Below, piece after piece: positions 1 to 14,241 of a stretch of DNA of 64,000 nt (positions are counted from its first letter, which is position 1; every line of letters starts with the position of its first letter). The stretch comes from Glandiceps talaboti. Its lineage: Eukaryota; Hemichordata; Enteropneusta; Spengelidae. The notes beneath the pieces are model-generated. The model saw only the letters and a list, made by a program, of their open reading frames with translations, made no database searches and was not told where the DNA came from. The DNA lies in NCBI RefSeq assembly GCF_964340395.1, contig NC_135567.1, positions 8,037,158 to 8,101,157 of the forward strand, read 5' to 3'. Made by a program: the position numbers and the translations under genes.

Positions 1-1000
1 TTATTTCTTCCTATCAGATTTACAGCCATAACAGATTGGAAGAACAGTTTTATTTTGTCTTTTTAAGTTTATGTCAGTTTCCGGGTTCACTATTTCTCAT
101 GAGACTTCACAGTTTAGATTCTGCGGTGAAAGCTAGGTGGGGGGGGGGGGGGGGGGGGTAACCAGAACCAAACAATTATTTTTATTTGGCCTCATCCTCA
201 TGTACATCCTGTACTACACAATGCATATATTACAAATCTATCTGTGTAAGACTGAGACAGTGAGAGTGAAATGAAACAAAAATTAATATATTCTCCAGAA
301 TGGCTTTACAAACTATCAATACCTGTTTGGGGGCCAGCGACCAATTTTACAGGTCACCTATACTTTTCATCACTTCCCAAGGGAATAGAAAAATTATTCT
401 GTGTATAATAACTAACAAAAAGCCTGTATGCATGTCTATTTGACCTTTGACCTAACATCTCATTTGACCTTTGACCTTATCAGTACACAGCTTCACATGT
501 TTTGTCTATACATATATAGTAAACAGCTGACTGTCTAAGTTCACTAAGTGACCGTCCATGTAATTTTAGTTCAAATAAAATGTTTTAATATTTCATAGGT
601 ATTTGATTAGCCTGTGATCAGAAGGGGTTATTAATCTTAACTTGGGGGAGGGGGGGGGGGGTTATTAATTTTAACTTGAGGGAGTGGTAGGGTATTTATT
701 CTGGATACAAATACCATATTATTTTTAGTACATGAATGATATCATACATTAGGTGGAACAATACATGCTTTGTTTATATCAGACATTTTCATTAATTATT
801 AAAACTAACCAGCCAATGAATGTATTATTTTTACAAATTGAATTATTGCGTATTTATTGAAATGTAAACTGTAGACAGGATTATCTATAATTGCATTTGA
901 TAACCTTGAATTAGTTTTAATAAATCACCAATTAATTATTGAAATTACAGTACAGTATGAGTATGTGACGTGTACCAAATAAGGTTGAACAGTTTGTGTC
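1..1000. other. AT-rich non-coding stretch with poly-G tracts
   Basis: No coding signal was seen. A run of about 20 G lies at 139-158 and another at about 651-661. The second sits inside a short direct duplication (about 626-683) in which a TTATTAAT-TTAACTTG phrase occurs twice. Nothing else was recognised. Confidence 0.6.
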
Positions 1001-1006
1001 TATATC

Positions 1007-1525
1007 TGTATGTATGTATGTATGTATGTATGTATGTATGTATGTATGTATGTATGTATGTATGTATGTATGTATGTATGTATGTCTGTCTGTATGTCTG
1101 TATATCTGTGTGTACAATGTATGTCTACCTGTGTGTGTATACATACATACATACATACATACATACATACATACATACGTATACATACATACATACATAC
1201 ATACACACACACATACATACATACATACATACATACATACATACATACATACATACATACGTATACATACACACATACATACATACATACATACATACAT
1301 ACATACGTACGTACGTACGTACGTACGTACGTACATACGTACGTACATACATACATACATACATACATACATACATACATACATACATACGTATACATAC
1401 ACACATACATACATACATACATACATACATACATACATACGTACGTACGTACGTACGTACGTACGTACGTACATACATACATACATACATACATACATAC
1501 ATACATACATGTATATACATACATA
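1007..1525. repeat. TATG/ACAT tetranucleotide microsatellite, inverted halves
   Basis: A pure TATG run (about 1007-1083) is followed by about 55 bp of spacer and then about 390 bp of ACAT with interspersed ACGT blocks. The two halves are reverse complements, so the locus can fold into a large hairpin. The six overlapping open frames here (up to 202 codons, rich in Tyr, Cys, Val or Thr, His, Ile) are repeat artefacts on both strands. Confidence 0.95.
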
Positions 1526-2865
1526 GTTATATAATACCATAAGTGCCCTACTCTGATACCATTAGCATACACATATAGATTCTTTTACAACATCATAATT
1601 TTAAAGTGACATACTTACACACACATTGTTACATAACATCTAAATGTCATTCAATTTGTGTATAAGTAAAACTAATGTCAATTGATTTCCATAACATCAA
1701 TACAGACAATAGAACTATGTAGATATGACTACATTCTTATCACAACTGTTATTATAATAACACAATGACAATAAAATCAATTTAATTAGGGAATAATAAC
1801 AGTAATGCAAATTTATCCACATTCCCACACTTCAAATTGTAAGTCTTCAATCAAATATAATTATTATCATTGCCATAGGATATATATTACAGTAATGGTC
1901 TTTCATTCTGTCAGTGTTTTTGCCAAGGTTTGGAAAACCAGGAACAGACAGGGGAATACTAGTGGTATTAAAACAGGCACAGTTTTCAATGCATTATATC
2001 ATAGTTTTGGTAGGGAACCCTGGTAAAATGACTGGGGAACTCAGGTAGATTTTATCTACTTACTGGCTTGAGGCTCACACCAGTACCTTGCAGATTGAAA
2101 GATTGATTAGTCATCACAAGGGCTGGATTGACAAGAGTACAATTATGGTTCAATCCTTGCCCACTAATTTCAGTCAAAGAATTGGCAGTGGTGAGGCTCA
2201 CACCACCAACATACAGAAATCAAAGCTGACCAATTTATTAAAACAATCGCTTCATTCCAATAAACTATAGTTCTATTAAGTTCACAACAATGTTTAATAT
2301 AATTATATTGTATAACTTGTAAGTTACCTGAATTATTAATATTTCACATTCCTTGCGTTGTTTTCTCCTTAATATACACTCTGTTCTACATTCTTAACTA
2401 ATTTTTCTCTGTTTGTTCTCTGTATCTGGGGCAGGGACCAGGACACCACACACCTACCAACGACTCAACGGTGTTGAAGTACCTTTTAGTGATCATAAAT
2501 GACTGGAAAGAATTCAACCTATTTTACAAAAGTTCAATGATACTGTACTGTACACTGGCAATACAATGTATGTCAATAATAAATAAAATTATATGGGAGA
2601 CAATTTCAGGAGATAACTTGGTTATGAAGTGAACCATTCATTGCATTATTTTGAAGAGGATATTCTATTTTTCCATATTTTTTTTTAATTTGATACTTTT
2701 AATTCCACATTATAGTTTACTTTAATACAAAGGTAACAACACTCTGAAATTTCTACTTTATAGTTACCATAGTTACCAAGAATGTTGAATAAAATGGTTA
2801 TTAACTTGAAAGGAAAATAGATCTTGTCTGTTTTATTTGTTGTCACAGTTTACCTCTAAAGTTAA
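1526..2865. other. Non-coding, with a possible SINE-like piece
   Basis: AT-rich with no gene recognised. Around 2060-2200 there is a tRNA-SINE-like phrase, with GGTTCAATCC resembling a B box and GAGGCTCACACC resembling a reverse-complement B box. A related phrase lies at 20517-20640. The SINE assignment is weak. Confidence 0.4.
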
Positions 2866-2921
2866 CACGCATACATGCATGCACGCACGCACGCACACAC
2901 ATACATACATGATTGTACATG

Positions 2922-2953
<32 letters not shown>

Positions 2954-3001
2954 CATGACTATACATACATACATACATACATACATACATACATACATAC
3001 A

Positions 3002-3033
<32 letters not shown>

Positions 3034-3057
3034 CATGACTATACATACATACATACA

Positions 3058-3089
<32 letters not shown>

Positions 3090-3238
3090 CATACATACAT
3101 AGATGATTGTACACGTACATACATACATACATACATACATACATACATACATACATGACTATACATATATACATACATACATACATACATACATACATAC
3201 ATACATACATACATACAGACAAATATACATACAGACAA

Positions 3239-3273
<35 letters not shown>
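2866..3273. repeat. ACAT microsatellite ending in (CA)n
   Basis: ACAT repeats are broken at intervals by a CATGACTATACAT phrase (around 2955, 3036 and 3154), so the array has a second level of periodicity. It ends in a (CA)n run at 3240-3273. Open frames on both strands are repeat artefacts. Confidence 0.95.
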
Positions 3274-3276
<3 letters not shown>

Positions 3277-3772
3277 TCCTCTGTACAAGTGAATGTGTCT
3301 ACTATTCTCTACATAGTCTATACCTAGGCTACCATATTGGTTCATTATCCATACATCAGATATGATTATATCATATCAACTACAAATACTGTATGAGTCA
3401 TATCTTGACAAAATTACATTTACAACATCAGGGGAAATAAATATCTGGTTGCTATGGATATATTCACAAAGTCTATTTTAATATCTGTAACTTACAAATA
3501 TAAACAGGGGTACCGGTACATAGCGCATGCCAGCTAAGGTCAGGTGAGGCAAACCCTGAATTTAGGGACAGTGATTTCCTTGTGTATGTTAAATTCAACT
3601 TGCAGTAAAGTAGGTCTTAGATTTGTATTTTCCTGATTGATCTTGACTATGTCTTTCAAAACACAAAGTGTGTTGAGAGAGCACACTCAAGATCAACCAG
3701 CTAATATACCACTTGTAAGCTAACATTGGTCAAAGTGACACAGTACTCATTTGAATTTGAAGTATAATTATG
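3274..3772. other. Non-coding DNA with a small inverted repeat
   Basis: No coding was seen. TTGATCTTGA at 3637-3646 is mirrored as TCAAGATCAA at 3687-3696, giving a short hairpin. Confidence 0.4.
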
Positions 3773-3798
3773 ATGTTTACACACACACACACACACAC

Positions 3799-3853
<55 letters not shown>

Positions 3854-3905
3854 GGCACTTTGCCATGCCTATAGCACTACTGAACCTTCAGTTCAGTTGT
3901 GCTAA
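3773..3905 (+). mobile_element. TAGCAC-family element, 3' end only
   Basis: The sequence is (CA)n, then (CAGA)n, then the conserved 3' tail with CCTATAGCACTACTGAACC and TCAGTTCAGTTGTGCTAA. The tail self-folds, because TAGCACTACTGAAC pairs with GTTCAGTTGTGCTA. Only the 3' end is present. The same tail closes the copies near 15730, 17306, 17553, 21416, 25317 and, more diverged, 39577. Confidence 0.75.
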
Positions 3906-4800
3906 TAAACCACAAGAAATCGAATCTGACTGACTAACACTCAACTCCACAGCCGTGCTATAGAGCATAGGGTATATGGCAACACCCATGATGAAACATG
4001 GAAGTCATTAACTTGACGACCATTGGAAATAAAATTATGTATCGGTCAAAAGATTCAGCTTCAGAATTGTTTTTGTCCAAAAAAACCCGCTCAGATTTTA
4101 TGATTTACATACCACAGACACCATTTTGACAAGTTCAGTTATGAACAAATGAGCATCAAATCCTGGCAGGCTTGTAGGTTAGTTAGCCAAACATAATTAC
4201 ATTAAGTTTATTTTCTTCATGTTTTATTGTATAGGTAGGAGAAATATATGTTTGAAATTGACTACAAACTGACTATCAAGATTAAAACTAATTTAACAAT
4301 ATATCTATCAGATTTAGCACTCTGGTAGATAACTAACTTTTAGAGAATTGTATGCAATCATTAAAAAGCCTATAAAATATGGGAGACCGGTGAGGACAGC
4401 AATTGTGACTTGGAAACTGTGGCTTGTAAAACTGTGGCTTGTAAAACTGTGACATCTTGACCATGAAACATGATAATGTATATTAACTTCTATGCATCAT
4501 AGCATGGATTTATTATTGAGAAGAGTAAATAGTTTAGTTTATTTCAGTAAAACAACAAGATCGACAGTACAGATATACAAATAAAAACTAGTACAAATTG
4601 TTGAATTACTTGGATAACCCACAAAGTTAAAGACTTATTTCCATTGGGGTCCATACGAGAGCCGTCATTATTTAAGGCCGGGGGGAGGGGGTGTCGTAGG
4701 ATTTGGACAATCCAAAACTTCAGTACCCCCCCCCCACCCTCCACCCACCCCAGTGTCTATCCTTACTTCAATTCAATGTTAACAGCACATGTAACTTTTT
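3906..4800. other. Non-coding stretch
   Basis: AT-rich. A small tandem duplication of AACTGTGGCTTGTAAA lies near 4415-4450, and G-rich and C-rich tracts lie at 4679-4740. No gene was recognised. Confidence 0.5.
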
Positions 4801-4809
4801 TTCAGCTGT

Positions 4810-4961
4810 TCAGTTTTAAGCAGGTGGCATCAAATTGTAATTACAATTATATTGAAGATAGAAGCCCTCAGGTAGAAAACGTCCAGAATAAACCTATGAA
4901 GACCTTCATTATTGGAGATTCACTACTGAAGAATATAAAACCTAGGAGACAGTGTGTCTGA
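4810..4961 (+). pseudogene. Coding remnant with SGNH/GDSL-like motif
   Basis: A polypyrimidine stretch ending CTTTTTTTCAG resembles a splice acceptor. It is followed by an open frame of about 50 codons whose end reads KTFIIGDSLLKNIKPRR. That phrase matches the nucleophile block (GDS) of SGNH/GDSL-type domains that occur in many animal retroelement-associated or uncharacterised proteins. The rest of the domain, including the Asp/His block, is absent. A stop follows within ten codons, and the 33-bp satellite starts directly after it. The frame is therefore a truncated fragment. Family membership is inferred from this short motif alone. Confidence 0.45.
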
Positions 4962-4971
4962 ACTGCCAATC

Positions 4972-7900
4972 AGTACTCAGTTGAAAGACACTGAACAACC
5001 AATCAGTACACAGTTGATAGATACCTAACTACCAATCAGTACACAGTTTATAGACACTGAACAACCAATCAGTACACAGTTGATAGATACCGAACTACCA
5101 ATCAGTACACAGTTGATAGACACCAAACTATCAATCAGCACACAGTTGATAGATACCGAACTACCAATCAGTACACAGTTGATAGACACTGAATAACCAA
5201 TCAGTACACAGTTGAAAGACACTGAACAACCAATCAGTACACAGTTGAAAGACACTGAACTACCAATCAGTACACAGTTGATAGACACTGAACAACCAAT
5301 CAGTACACAGTTGAAAGACACTGAACTACCAATCAGTACACAGTTGAAAGACACTGAACAACCAATCAGTACACAGTTGAAAGACACTGAACAACCAATC
5401 AGTACACAGTTGATAGACACCTAACTACCAATCAGTACACAGTTGATAGACACTGAACAACCAATCAGTACACAGTTGAAAGACACTGAACAACCAATCA
5501 GTACACAGTTGATAGACACCTAACTACCAATCAGTACACAGTTGAAAGACACTGAACAACCAATCAGTACACAGTTGAAAGACACTGAACTACCAATCAG
5601 TACACAGTTGAAAGACACTGAACAACCAATCAGTACACAGTTGATAGACACCTAACAACCAATCAGTACACAGTTGATAGACACTGAACAACCAATCAGT
5701 ACACAGTTGAAAGACACTGAACTACCAATCAGTACACAGTTGATAGACACTGAACAACCAATCAGTACACAGTTGATAGACACCTAACTACCAATCAGTA
5801 CACAGTTGAAAGACACTGAACTACCAATCAGTACACAGTTGTCGATAGATACCTAACTACCAATCAGTACACAGTTGATAGACACCTAACTACCAATCAG
5901 TACACAGTTGATAGATACCTAACTACCAATCAGTACACAGTTGAAAGACACTGAACAACCAATCTGTACACAGTTGATAGACACCGAACTACCAATCAGT
6001 ACACAGTTGTCGATAGATACCTAACTACCAATCAGTACACAGTTGATAGACACTGAAAGACCAATCAGTACACAGTTGATAGACACTGAACAACCAATCA
6101 GTACACAGTTGATAGACAATGAACAACCGATCAGTACACAGTTGATAGACACCTAACTACCAATCAGTACACAGTTGATAGACACCTAACTACCAATCAG
6201 TACACAGTTGATAGACACTGAACAACCAATCAGTACACAGTTGATAGACACCTAACTACCAATCAGTACACAGTTGAAAGACACTGAACAACCAATCAGT
6301 ACACAGTTGATAGATACCGAACTACCAATCAGTACATAGTTGATAGACACTGAACTACCAATCAGTACACAGTTGATAGACACCTAACTACCAATCAGTA
6401 CACAGTTGATAGACACTGAACTACCAATCAGTACACAGTTGATAGACACTGAACTACCAATCAGTACACAGTTGATAGACACTGAACTACCAATCAGTAC
6501 ACAGTTGATAGACACCTAACTACCAATCAATACACAGTTGATAGACACCTAAAGACCAATCAGTACACAGTTGAAAGACACTGAACAACCAATCAGTACA
6601 CAGTTGATAGATACCTAACTACCAATCAGTACACAGGTGAAAGACACTGAACAACCAATCAGTACACAGTTGATAGATACCTAACTACCAATCAGTACAC
6701 AGGTGAAAGACACTGAACAACCAATCAGTACACAGTTGATAGACACCTAACTACCAATCAGTACACAGTTGATAGACACCAAACTACCAATCAGTACACA
6801 GTTGAAAGACACTGAACTACCAATCAGTACACAGTTGAAAGACACTGAACAACCAATCAGTACACAGTTGAAAGACACCTAACTACCAATCAGTACACAG
6901 TTGAAAGACACCGAACTACCAATCAGTACACAGTTGATAGACACTGAACAACCAATCAGTACACAGTTGAAAGACACTGAACAACCAATCAGTACACAGT
7001 TGATAGACACCTAACTACCAATCAGTACACAGTTGATAGACACTGAACAACCAATCAGTACACAGTTGAAAGACACTGAACTACCAATCAGTACACAGTT
7101 GATAGACACTGAACAACCAATCAGTACACAGTTGATAGACACCTAACTACCAATCAGTACACAGTTGAAAGACACTGAACTACCAATCAGTACACAGTTG
7201 TCGATAGATACCTAACTACCAATCAGTACACAGTTGAAAGACACTGAACAACCAATCAGTACACAGTTGATAGACACTGAACTACCAATCAGTACAAAGT
7301 TGATAGACACTGAACAACCAATCAGTACACAGTTGATAGACACCGAACTACCAATCAGTACAAAGTTGATAGACACTGAACAACCAATCAGTACACAGTT
7401 GATAGATACCTAACTACCAATCAGTACACAGTTGATAGACACTGAACAACCAATCAGTACACAGTTGATAGACACCGAACTACCAATCAGTACACAGTTG
7501 ATAGACACTGAACAACCAATCAGTACACAGTTGATAGACACCTAACTACCAATCAGTACATAGTTGAAAGACACTGAACAACCAATCAGTACACAGTTGA
7601 TAGATACCTAACTACCAATCAGTACACAGTTGATAGACACTGAACAACCAATCAGTACACAGTTGATAGACACCTAACTACCAATCAGTACATAGTTGAT
7701 AGACACTGAACAACCAATCAGTACACAGTTGATAGATACCTAACTACCAATCAGTACACAGTTGATAGACACTGAACAACCAATCAGTACACAGTTGATA
7801 GACACCTAACTACCAATCAGTTCACAGTTGATAGACACTGAACAACCAATCAGTACACAGTTGATAGACACCTAACTACCAATCAGTTCACAGTTGATAG

Positions 7901-10900
7901 ACACCTAACTACCAATCAGTACACAGTTGATAGACACTGAAAGACCAATCAGTACACAGTTGATAGACACTGAACAACCAATCAGTACACAGTTGAAAGA
8001 CACTGAACAACCAATCAGTACACAGTTGATAGACACCTAACTACCAATCAGTACACAGTTGATAGATACCTAACTACCAATCAGTACACAGTTGATAGAC
8101 ACTGAACAACCAATCAGTACACAGTTGAAAGACACTGAACTACCAATCAGTACACAGTTGATAGACACTGAACAACCAATCAGTACACAGTTGATAGATA
8201 CCTAACTACCAATCAGTACACAGTTGAAAGACACTGAACTACCAATCAGTACACAGTTGATAGACACTGAACAACCAATCAGTACACAGTTGATAGACAC
8301 TGAACAACCAATCAGTACACAGTTGAAAGACACTGAACAACCAATCAGTACACAGTTGAAAGACACTGAACTACCAATCAGTACACAGTTGAAAGACACT
8401 GAACAACCAATCAGTACACAGTTGATAGACACTGAACAACCAATCAGTACACAGTTGAAAGACACTGAACTACCAATCAGTACACAGTTGATAGACACTG
8501 AACAACCAATCAGTACACAGTTGATAGATACCTAACTACCAATCAGTACACAGTTGATAGACACTGAACAACCAATCAGTACACAGTTGAAAGACACTGA
8601 ACAACCAATCAGTACACAGTTGAAAGACACTGAACAACCAATCAGTACACAGTTGATAGACACCTAACTACCAATCAGTACACAGTTGAAAGACACTGAA
8701 CAACCAATCAGTACACAGTTGATAGATACCTAACTACCAATCAGTACACAGTTGAAAGACACTGAACAACCAATCAGTACACAGTTGAAAGACACTGAAC
8801 AACCAATCAGTACACAGTTGAAAGACACTGAACAACCAATCAGTACACAGTTGAAAGACACTGAACTACCAATCAGTACACAGTTGATAGACACTGAACA
8901 ACCAATCAGTACACAGTTGAAAGACACTAAACAACCAATCAGTACACAGTTGATAGACACCTAACTACCAATTAGTACACAGTTGATATACACTGAACAA
9001 CCAATCAGTACACAGTTGATAGACACTAAACAACCAATCAGTACACAGTTGAAAGACACTGAACTACCAATCAGTACACAGTTGAAAGACACTGAACAAC
9101 CAATCAGTACACAGTTGAAAGACACTGAACAACCAATCAGTACACAGTTGATAGACACCTAACTACCAATCAGTACACAGTTGATAGACACTGAACAACC
9201 AATCAGTACACAGTTGAAAGACACTGAACAACCAATCAGTACACAGTTGATAGACACCTAACTACCAATCAGTACACAGTTGAAAGACACTGAACAACCA
9301 ATCAGTACACAGTTGAAAGACACTGAACTACCAATCAGTACACAGTTGAAAGACACTGAACAACCAATCAGTACACAGTTGATAGACACCTAACTACCAA
9401 TCAGTACACAGTTGATAGACACTGAACAACCAATCAGTACACAGTTGAAAGACACTGAACTACCAATCAGTACACAGTTGATAGACACTGAACAACCAAT
9501 CAGTACACAGTTGATAGACACCTAACTACCAATCAGTACACAGTTGAAAGACACTGAACTACCAATCAGTACACAGTTGTCGATAGATACCTAACTACCA
9601 ATCAGTACACAGTTGATAGACACCTAACTACCAATCAGTACACAGTTGATAGATACCTAACTACCAATCAGTACACAGTTGAAAGACACTGAACAACCAA
9701 TCTGTACACAGTTGATAGACACCGAACTACCAATCAGTACACAGTTGTCGATAGATACCTAACTACCAATCAGTACACAGTTGATAGACACTGAAAGACC
9801 AATCAGTACACAGTTGATAGACACTGAACAACCAATCAGTACACAGTTGATAGACAATGAACAACCGATCAGTACACAGTTGATAGACACCTAACTACCA
9901 ATCAGTACACAGTTGATAGACACCTAACTACCAATCAGTACACAGTTGATAGACACTGAACAACCAATCAGTACACAGTTGATAGACACCTAACTACCAA
10001 TCAGTACACAGTTGAAAGACACTGAACAACCAATCAGTACACAGTTGATAGATACCGAACTACCAATCAGTACATAGTTGATAGACACTGAACTACCAAT
10101 CAGTACACAGTTGATAGACACCTAACTACCAATCAGTACACAGTTGATAGACACTGAACTACCAATCAGTACACAGTTGATAGACACTGAACTACCAATC
10201 AGTACACAGTTGATAGACACCTAACTACCAATCAATACACAGTTGATAGACACCTAAAGACCAATCAGTACACAGTTGAAAGACACTGAACAACCAATCA
10301 GTACACAGTTGATAGATACCTAACTACCAATCAGTACACAGGTGAAAGACACTGAACAACCAATCAGTACACAGTTGATAGACACCTAACTACCAATCAG
10401 TACACAGTTGATAGACACCAAACTACCAATCAGTACACAGTTGAAAGACACTGAACTACCAATCAGTACACAGTTGATAGACACTGAACAACCAATCAGT
10501 ACACAGTTGAAAGACACTGAACTACCAATCAGTACACAGTTGAAAGACACTGAACAACCAATCAGTACACAGTTGAAAGACACCTAACTACCAATCAGTA
10601 CACAGTTGAAAGACACCGAACTACCAATCAGTACACAGTTGATAGACACTGAACAACCAATCAGTACACAGTTGAAAGACACTGAACAACCAATCAGTAC
10701 ACAGTTGATAGACACCTAACTACCAATCAGTACACAGTTGATAGACACTGAACAACCAATCAGTACACAGTTGAAAGACACTGAACTACCAATCAGTACA
10801 CAGTTGATAGACACTGAACAACCAATCAGTACACAGTTGATAGACACCTAACTACCAATCAGTACACAGTTGAAAGACACTGAACTACCAATCAGTACAC

Positions 10901-12853
10901 AGTTGTCGATAGATACCTAACTACCAATCAGTACACAGTTGAAAGACACTGAACAACCAATCAGTACACAGTTGATAGACACCGAACTACCAATCAGTAC
11001 AAAGTTGATAGACACTGAACAACCAATCAGTACACAGTTGATAGACACCGAACTACCAATCAGTACAAAGTTGATAGACACTGAACAACCAATCAGTACA
11101 CAGTTGATAGATACCTAACTACCAATCAGTACACAGTTGATAGACACTGAACAACCAATCAGTACACAGTTGATAGACACCGAACTACCAATCAGTACAC
11201 AGTTGATAGACACTGAACAACCAATCAGTACACAGTTGATAGACACCTAACTACCAATCAGTACATAGTTGAAAGACACTGAACAACCAATCAGTACACA
11301 GTTGATAGATACCTAACTACCAATCAGTACACAGTTGATAGACACTGAACAACCAATCAGTACACAGTTGATAGACACCTAACTACCAATCAGTACATAG
11401 TTGATAGACACTGAACAACCAATCAGTACACAGTTGATAGATACCTAACTACCAATCAGTACACAGTTGATAGACACTGAACAACCAATCAGTACACAGT
11501 TGATAGACACCTAACTACCAATCAGTTCACAGTTGATAGACACTGAACAACCAATCAGTACACAGTTGAAAGACACTGAACAACCAATCAGTACACAGTT
11601 GATAGACACCTAACTACCAATCAGTACACAGTTGATAGATACCTAACTACCAATCAGTACACAGTTGATAGACACTGAACAACCAATCAGTACACAGTTG
11701 AAAGACACTGAACTACCAATCAGTACACAGTTGATAGACACTGAACAACCAATCAGTACACAGTTGATAGATACCTAACTACCAATCAGTACACAGTTGA
11801 AAGACACTGAACTACCAATCAGTACACAGTTGATAGACACTGAACAACCAATCAGTACACAGTTGATAGACACTGAACAACCAATCAGTACACAGTTGAA
11901 AGACACTGAACAACCAATCAGTACACAGTTGAAAGACACTGAACTACCAATCAGTACACAGTTGAAAGACACTGAACAACCAATCAGTACACAGTTGATA
12001 GACACTGAACAACCAATCAGTACACAGTTGAAAGACACTGAACTACCAATCAGTACACAGTTGATAGACACTGAACAACCAATCAGTACACAGTTGATAG
12101 ATACCTAACTACCAATCAGTACACAGTTGATAGACACTGAACAACCAATCAGTACACAGTTGAAAGACACTGAACAACCAATCAGTACACAGTTGAAAGA
12201 CACTGAACAACCAATCAGTACACAGTTGATAGACACCTAACTACCAATCAGTACACAGTTGAAAGACACTGAACAACCAATCAGTACACAGTTGATAGAT
12301 ACCTAACTACCAATCAGTACACAGTTGAAAGACACTGAACAACCAATCAGTACACAGTTGAAAGACACTGAACAACCAATCAGTACACAGTTGAAAGACA
12401 CTGAACAACCAATCAGTACACAGTTGAAAGACACTGAACTACCAATCAGTACACAGTTGATAGACACTGAACAACCAATCAGTACACAGTTGAAAGACAC
12501 TAAACAACCAATCAGTACACAGTTGATAGACACCTAACTACCAATCAGTACACAGTTGATATACACTGAACAACCAATCAGTACACAGTTGATAGACACT
12601 AAACAACCAATCAGTACACAGTTGATAGATACCTAACTACCAATCAGTACACAGTTGATAGACACTGAACAACCAATCAGTACACAGTTGATAGACACTG
12701 AACAACCAATCAGTACACAGTTGATAGACACCTAACTACCAATCAGTACACAGTTGATAGACACTAAACTACCGATCAGTACACAGTTGATAGACACCTA
12801 ACTACCAATCAGTACACAGTTGAAAGACACTAAACTACCGATCAGTACATAGT
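4972..12853. repeat. 33-bp satellite array, about 240 units
   Basis: The unit contains CCAATCAGTACACAGTTGA followed by (A/T)AGA(C/T)AC(C/T)(G/T)AAC(A/T)A. Because 33 is a multiple of 3, open frames of 60-130 codons appear on both strands. They are artefacts, broken wherever a unit carries the CTAA variant. Rare 36-bp units carry an extra TCG (5841, 6009, 7200, 9579, 9747, 10905). These mark a higher-order duplication: roughly 5.42-9.15 kb recurs at 9.16-12.6 kb. The offset falls from 3738 to 3705 to 3573 bp as whole units are lost. Edge units (12750-12853) are more diverged. Confidence 0.95.
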
Positions 12854-12865
12854 TCAAAGACAGAG

Positions 12866-13632
12866 ATGTACAAAATGATGAGTGTGTTAACATACTATGA
12901 GACTAATACATTTGAAACCTTTCCTGCCCTGCAAAGTCTCACACCAGTAATTCACTCACCTATGGATGTTGATGACTCAATATTGAAAAAGCCTAAGCCA
13001 TCAAGTGATGTGTATGCTGTTGAGACTTACTTGGAATCTGATTCATCAGAAGTATTTGATATCCTGCCAATTCACACTAGAATATTCATGATGAAAAATA
13101 AGAAACAACAATTAGAGTCAACAGTGTTTCCTAAATCTGTAGGTGTACCAAAGGCCAAAGTAACTAGGGAAATTGATAACATTCAGACTGAAAACTCAAC
13201 TTCAAATAGAATCATAGACACATGTATCCCTTTGGTAACATCAGATAAGGCTAATTGTTGCAATAATATTGTTGATTATACAGACTCTGAAGTTGACATT
13301 ATTGATGATTCTGATGCTGATCCAGACTACGTGCCTTCCCCAGACAGAGTTGACTTAACTGATTGTAGTGATTCAGATCAATAAACTGATCCAAGTTCAG
13401 AATGTACACCAATACCAGATAACATTATAGTGCCTGATAGTTCAGAGATAGGCAATGATATACAATTGACAACATCAACCAAGAGGGCTGCCATGAAGAA
13501 AAATATTGGCCAAAATGCATGTAACAGTTGCCAGTAAGAGACATGTTGATAGGGCAGCAACCAAGTCCTCACATTGTGCAAAAACAATTCAGAGTTCCAA
13601 TATATCATCATCATCCAGCCTATCATTGGCAT
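12866..13632 (+). pseudogene. Decayed gene, acidic region
   Basis: A 172-codon frame (12866-13384) is rich in Asp, Ser and Glu and ends in SDADPDYVPSPDRVDLTDCS. It looks like a disordered acidic segment. After the TAA at 13382 the same frame stays open for about 50 more codons, with SSECTPIPDNIIVPDSSE. It then stops again at 13534, while a second frame reads KRHVDRAATKSSHCAKTIQ up to 13632. The reading frame is thus broken by at least one nonsense change and one frameshift. The piece belongs with the remnant at 14242, about 600 bp downstream. Acidic DPDYVPSP-type segments followed by a VPGK/WxxVK module occur in a large family of uncharacterised animal proteins. I recall this pattern and did not check it. 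Confidence 0.5.
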
Positions 13633-13639
13633 TATAAGA

Positions 13640-14241
13640 AAAAGAAAGACTGAAGACTTGTTACAGTTTACTGTGAATATATTGTGGTTATCTGATTGGA
13701 AAATGATAATCCAGTTACAACTAGTAGAATGCACATGATGACAGATAAAACCCAGTTTTCGCTCAAGATTTAAACTGAACACTACACTACCTACAGATAA
13801 TATTGACTACTAATTAACACATACAATATCTTTTTCATAATATAATTAACTGACAAATTTTTAGTGAATATATCTCTGGTTATTTGAAGAAATAAGAAAA
13901 TCCTAGATGTAGCTGGTACAGGCTTAATTATGCTTTTTATATCAAATTGACTGCCTCAAATTATATACAATAGGTTATTTTTTTACCACGCCCTTAGTTT
14001 CCAATATAGAAAAAGTATCATTGGTATGGGGTTTTCCACTTCTCTGATCAGCAGATGGGTTGCCCCTTCTCAGTTTGCAAGTCATGTGAGTAACAACGGA
14101 CTCTTAACAATGCTATTAATTTAGGAGAGACAATCACACTTCATGAAAAGTTTCTGGAACCTAAATTATATGTTCAACACATATTTAGAAAGATTTGGCT
14201 GTAAAACATCAACAAGAACTTTTTATTGTAATTTAATTTCA
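13640..14241. other. Probable decayed intron
   Basis: No coding was seen. The stretch ends in TTTAATTTCAG, a good splice acceptor, directly before the second remnant of the decayed gene. Confidence 0.4.

Noticed and set aside
932-1572. Tyr/Cys-rich and Thr/His-rich frames
   Set aside because: Translation of ACAT/TATG microsatellite in all frames.
2060-2200. tRNA gene
   Set aside because: B-box-like phrases are present but no cloverleaf can be drawn. At most a SINE remnant.
4972-12853. CRISPR-like regular array
   Set aside because: Units are contiguous 33-bp repeats without unique spacers, and the window is eukaryotic. It is a satellite.
13378-13782. 134-codon minus-strand frame
   Set aside because: Antisense to the decayed plus-strand gene; no domain.
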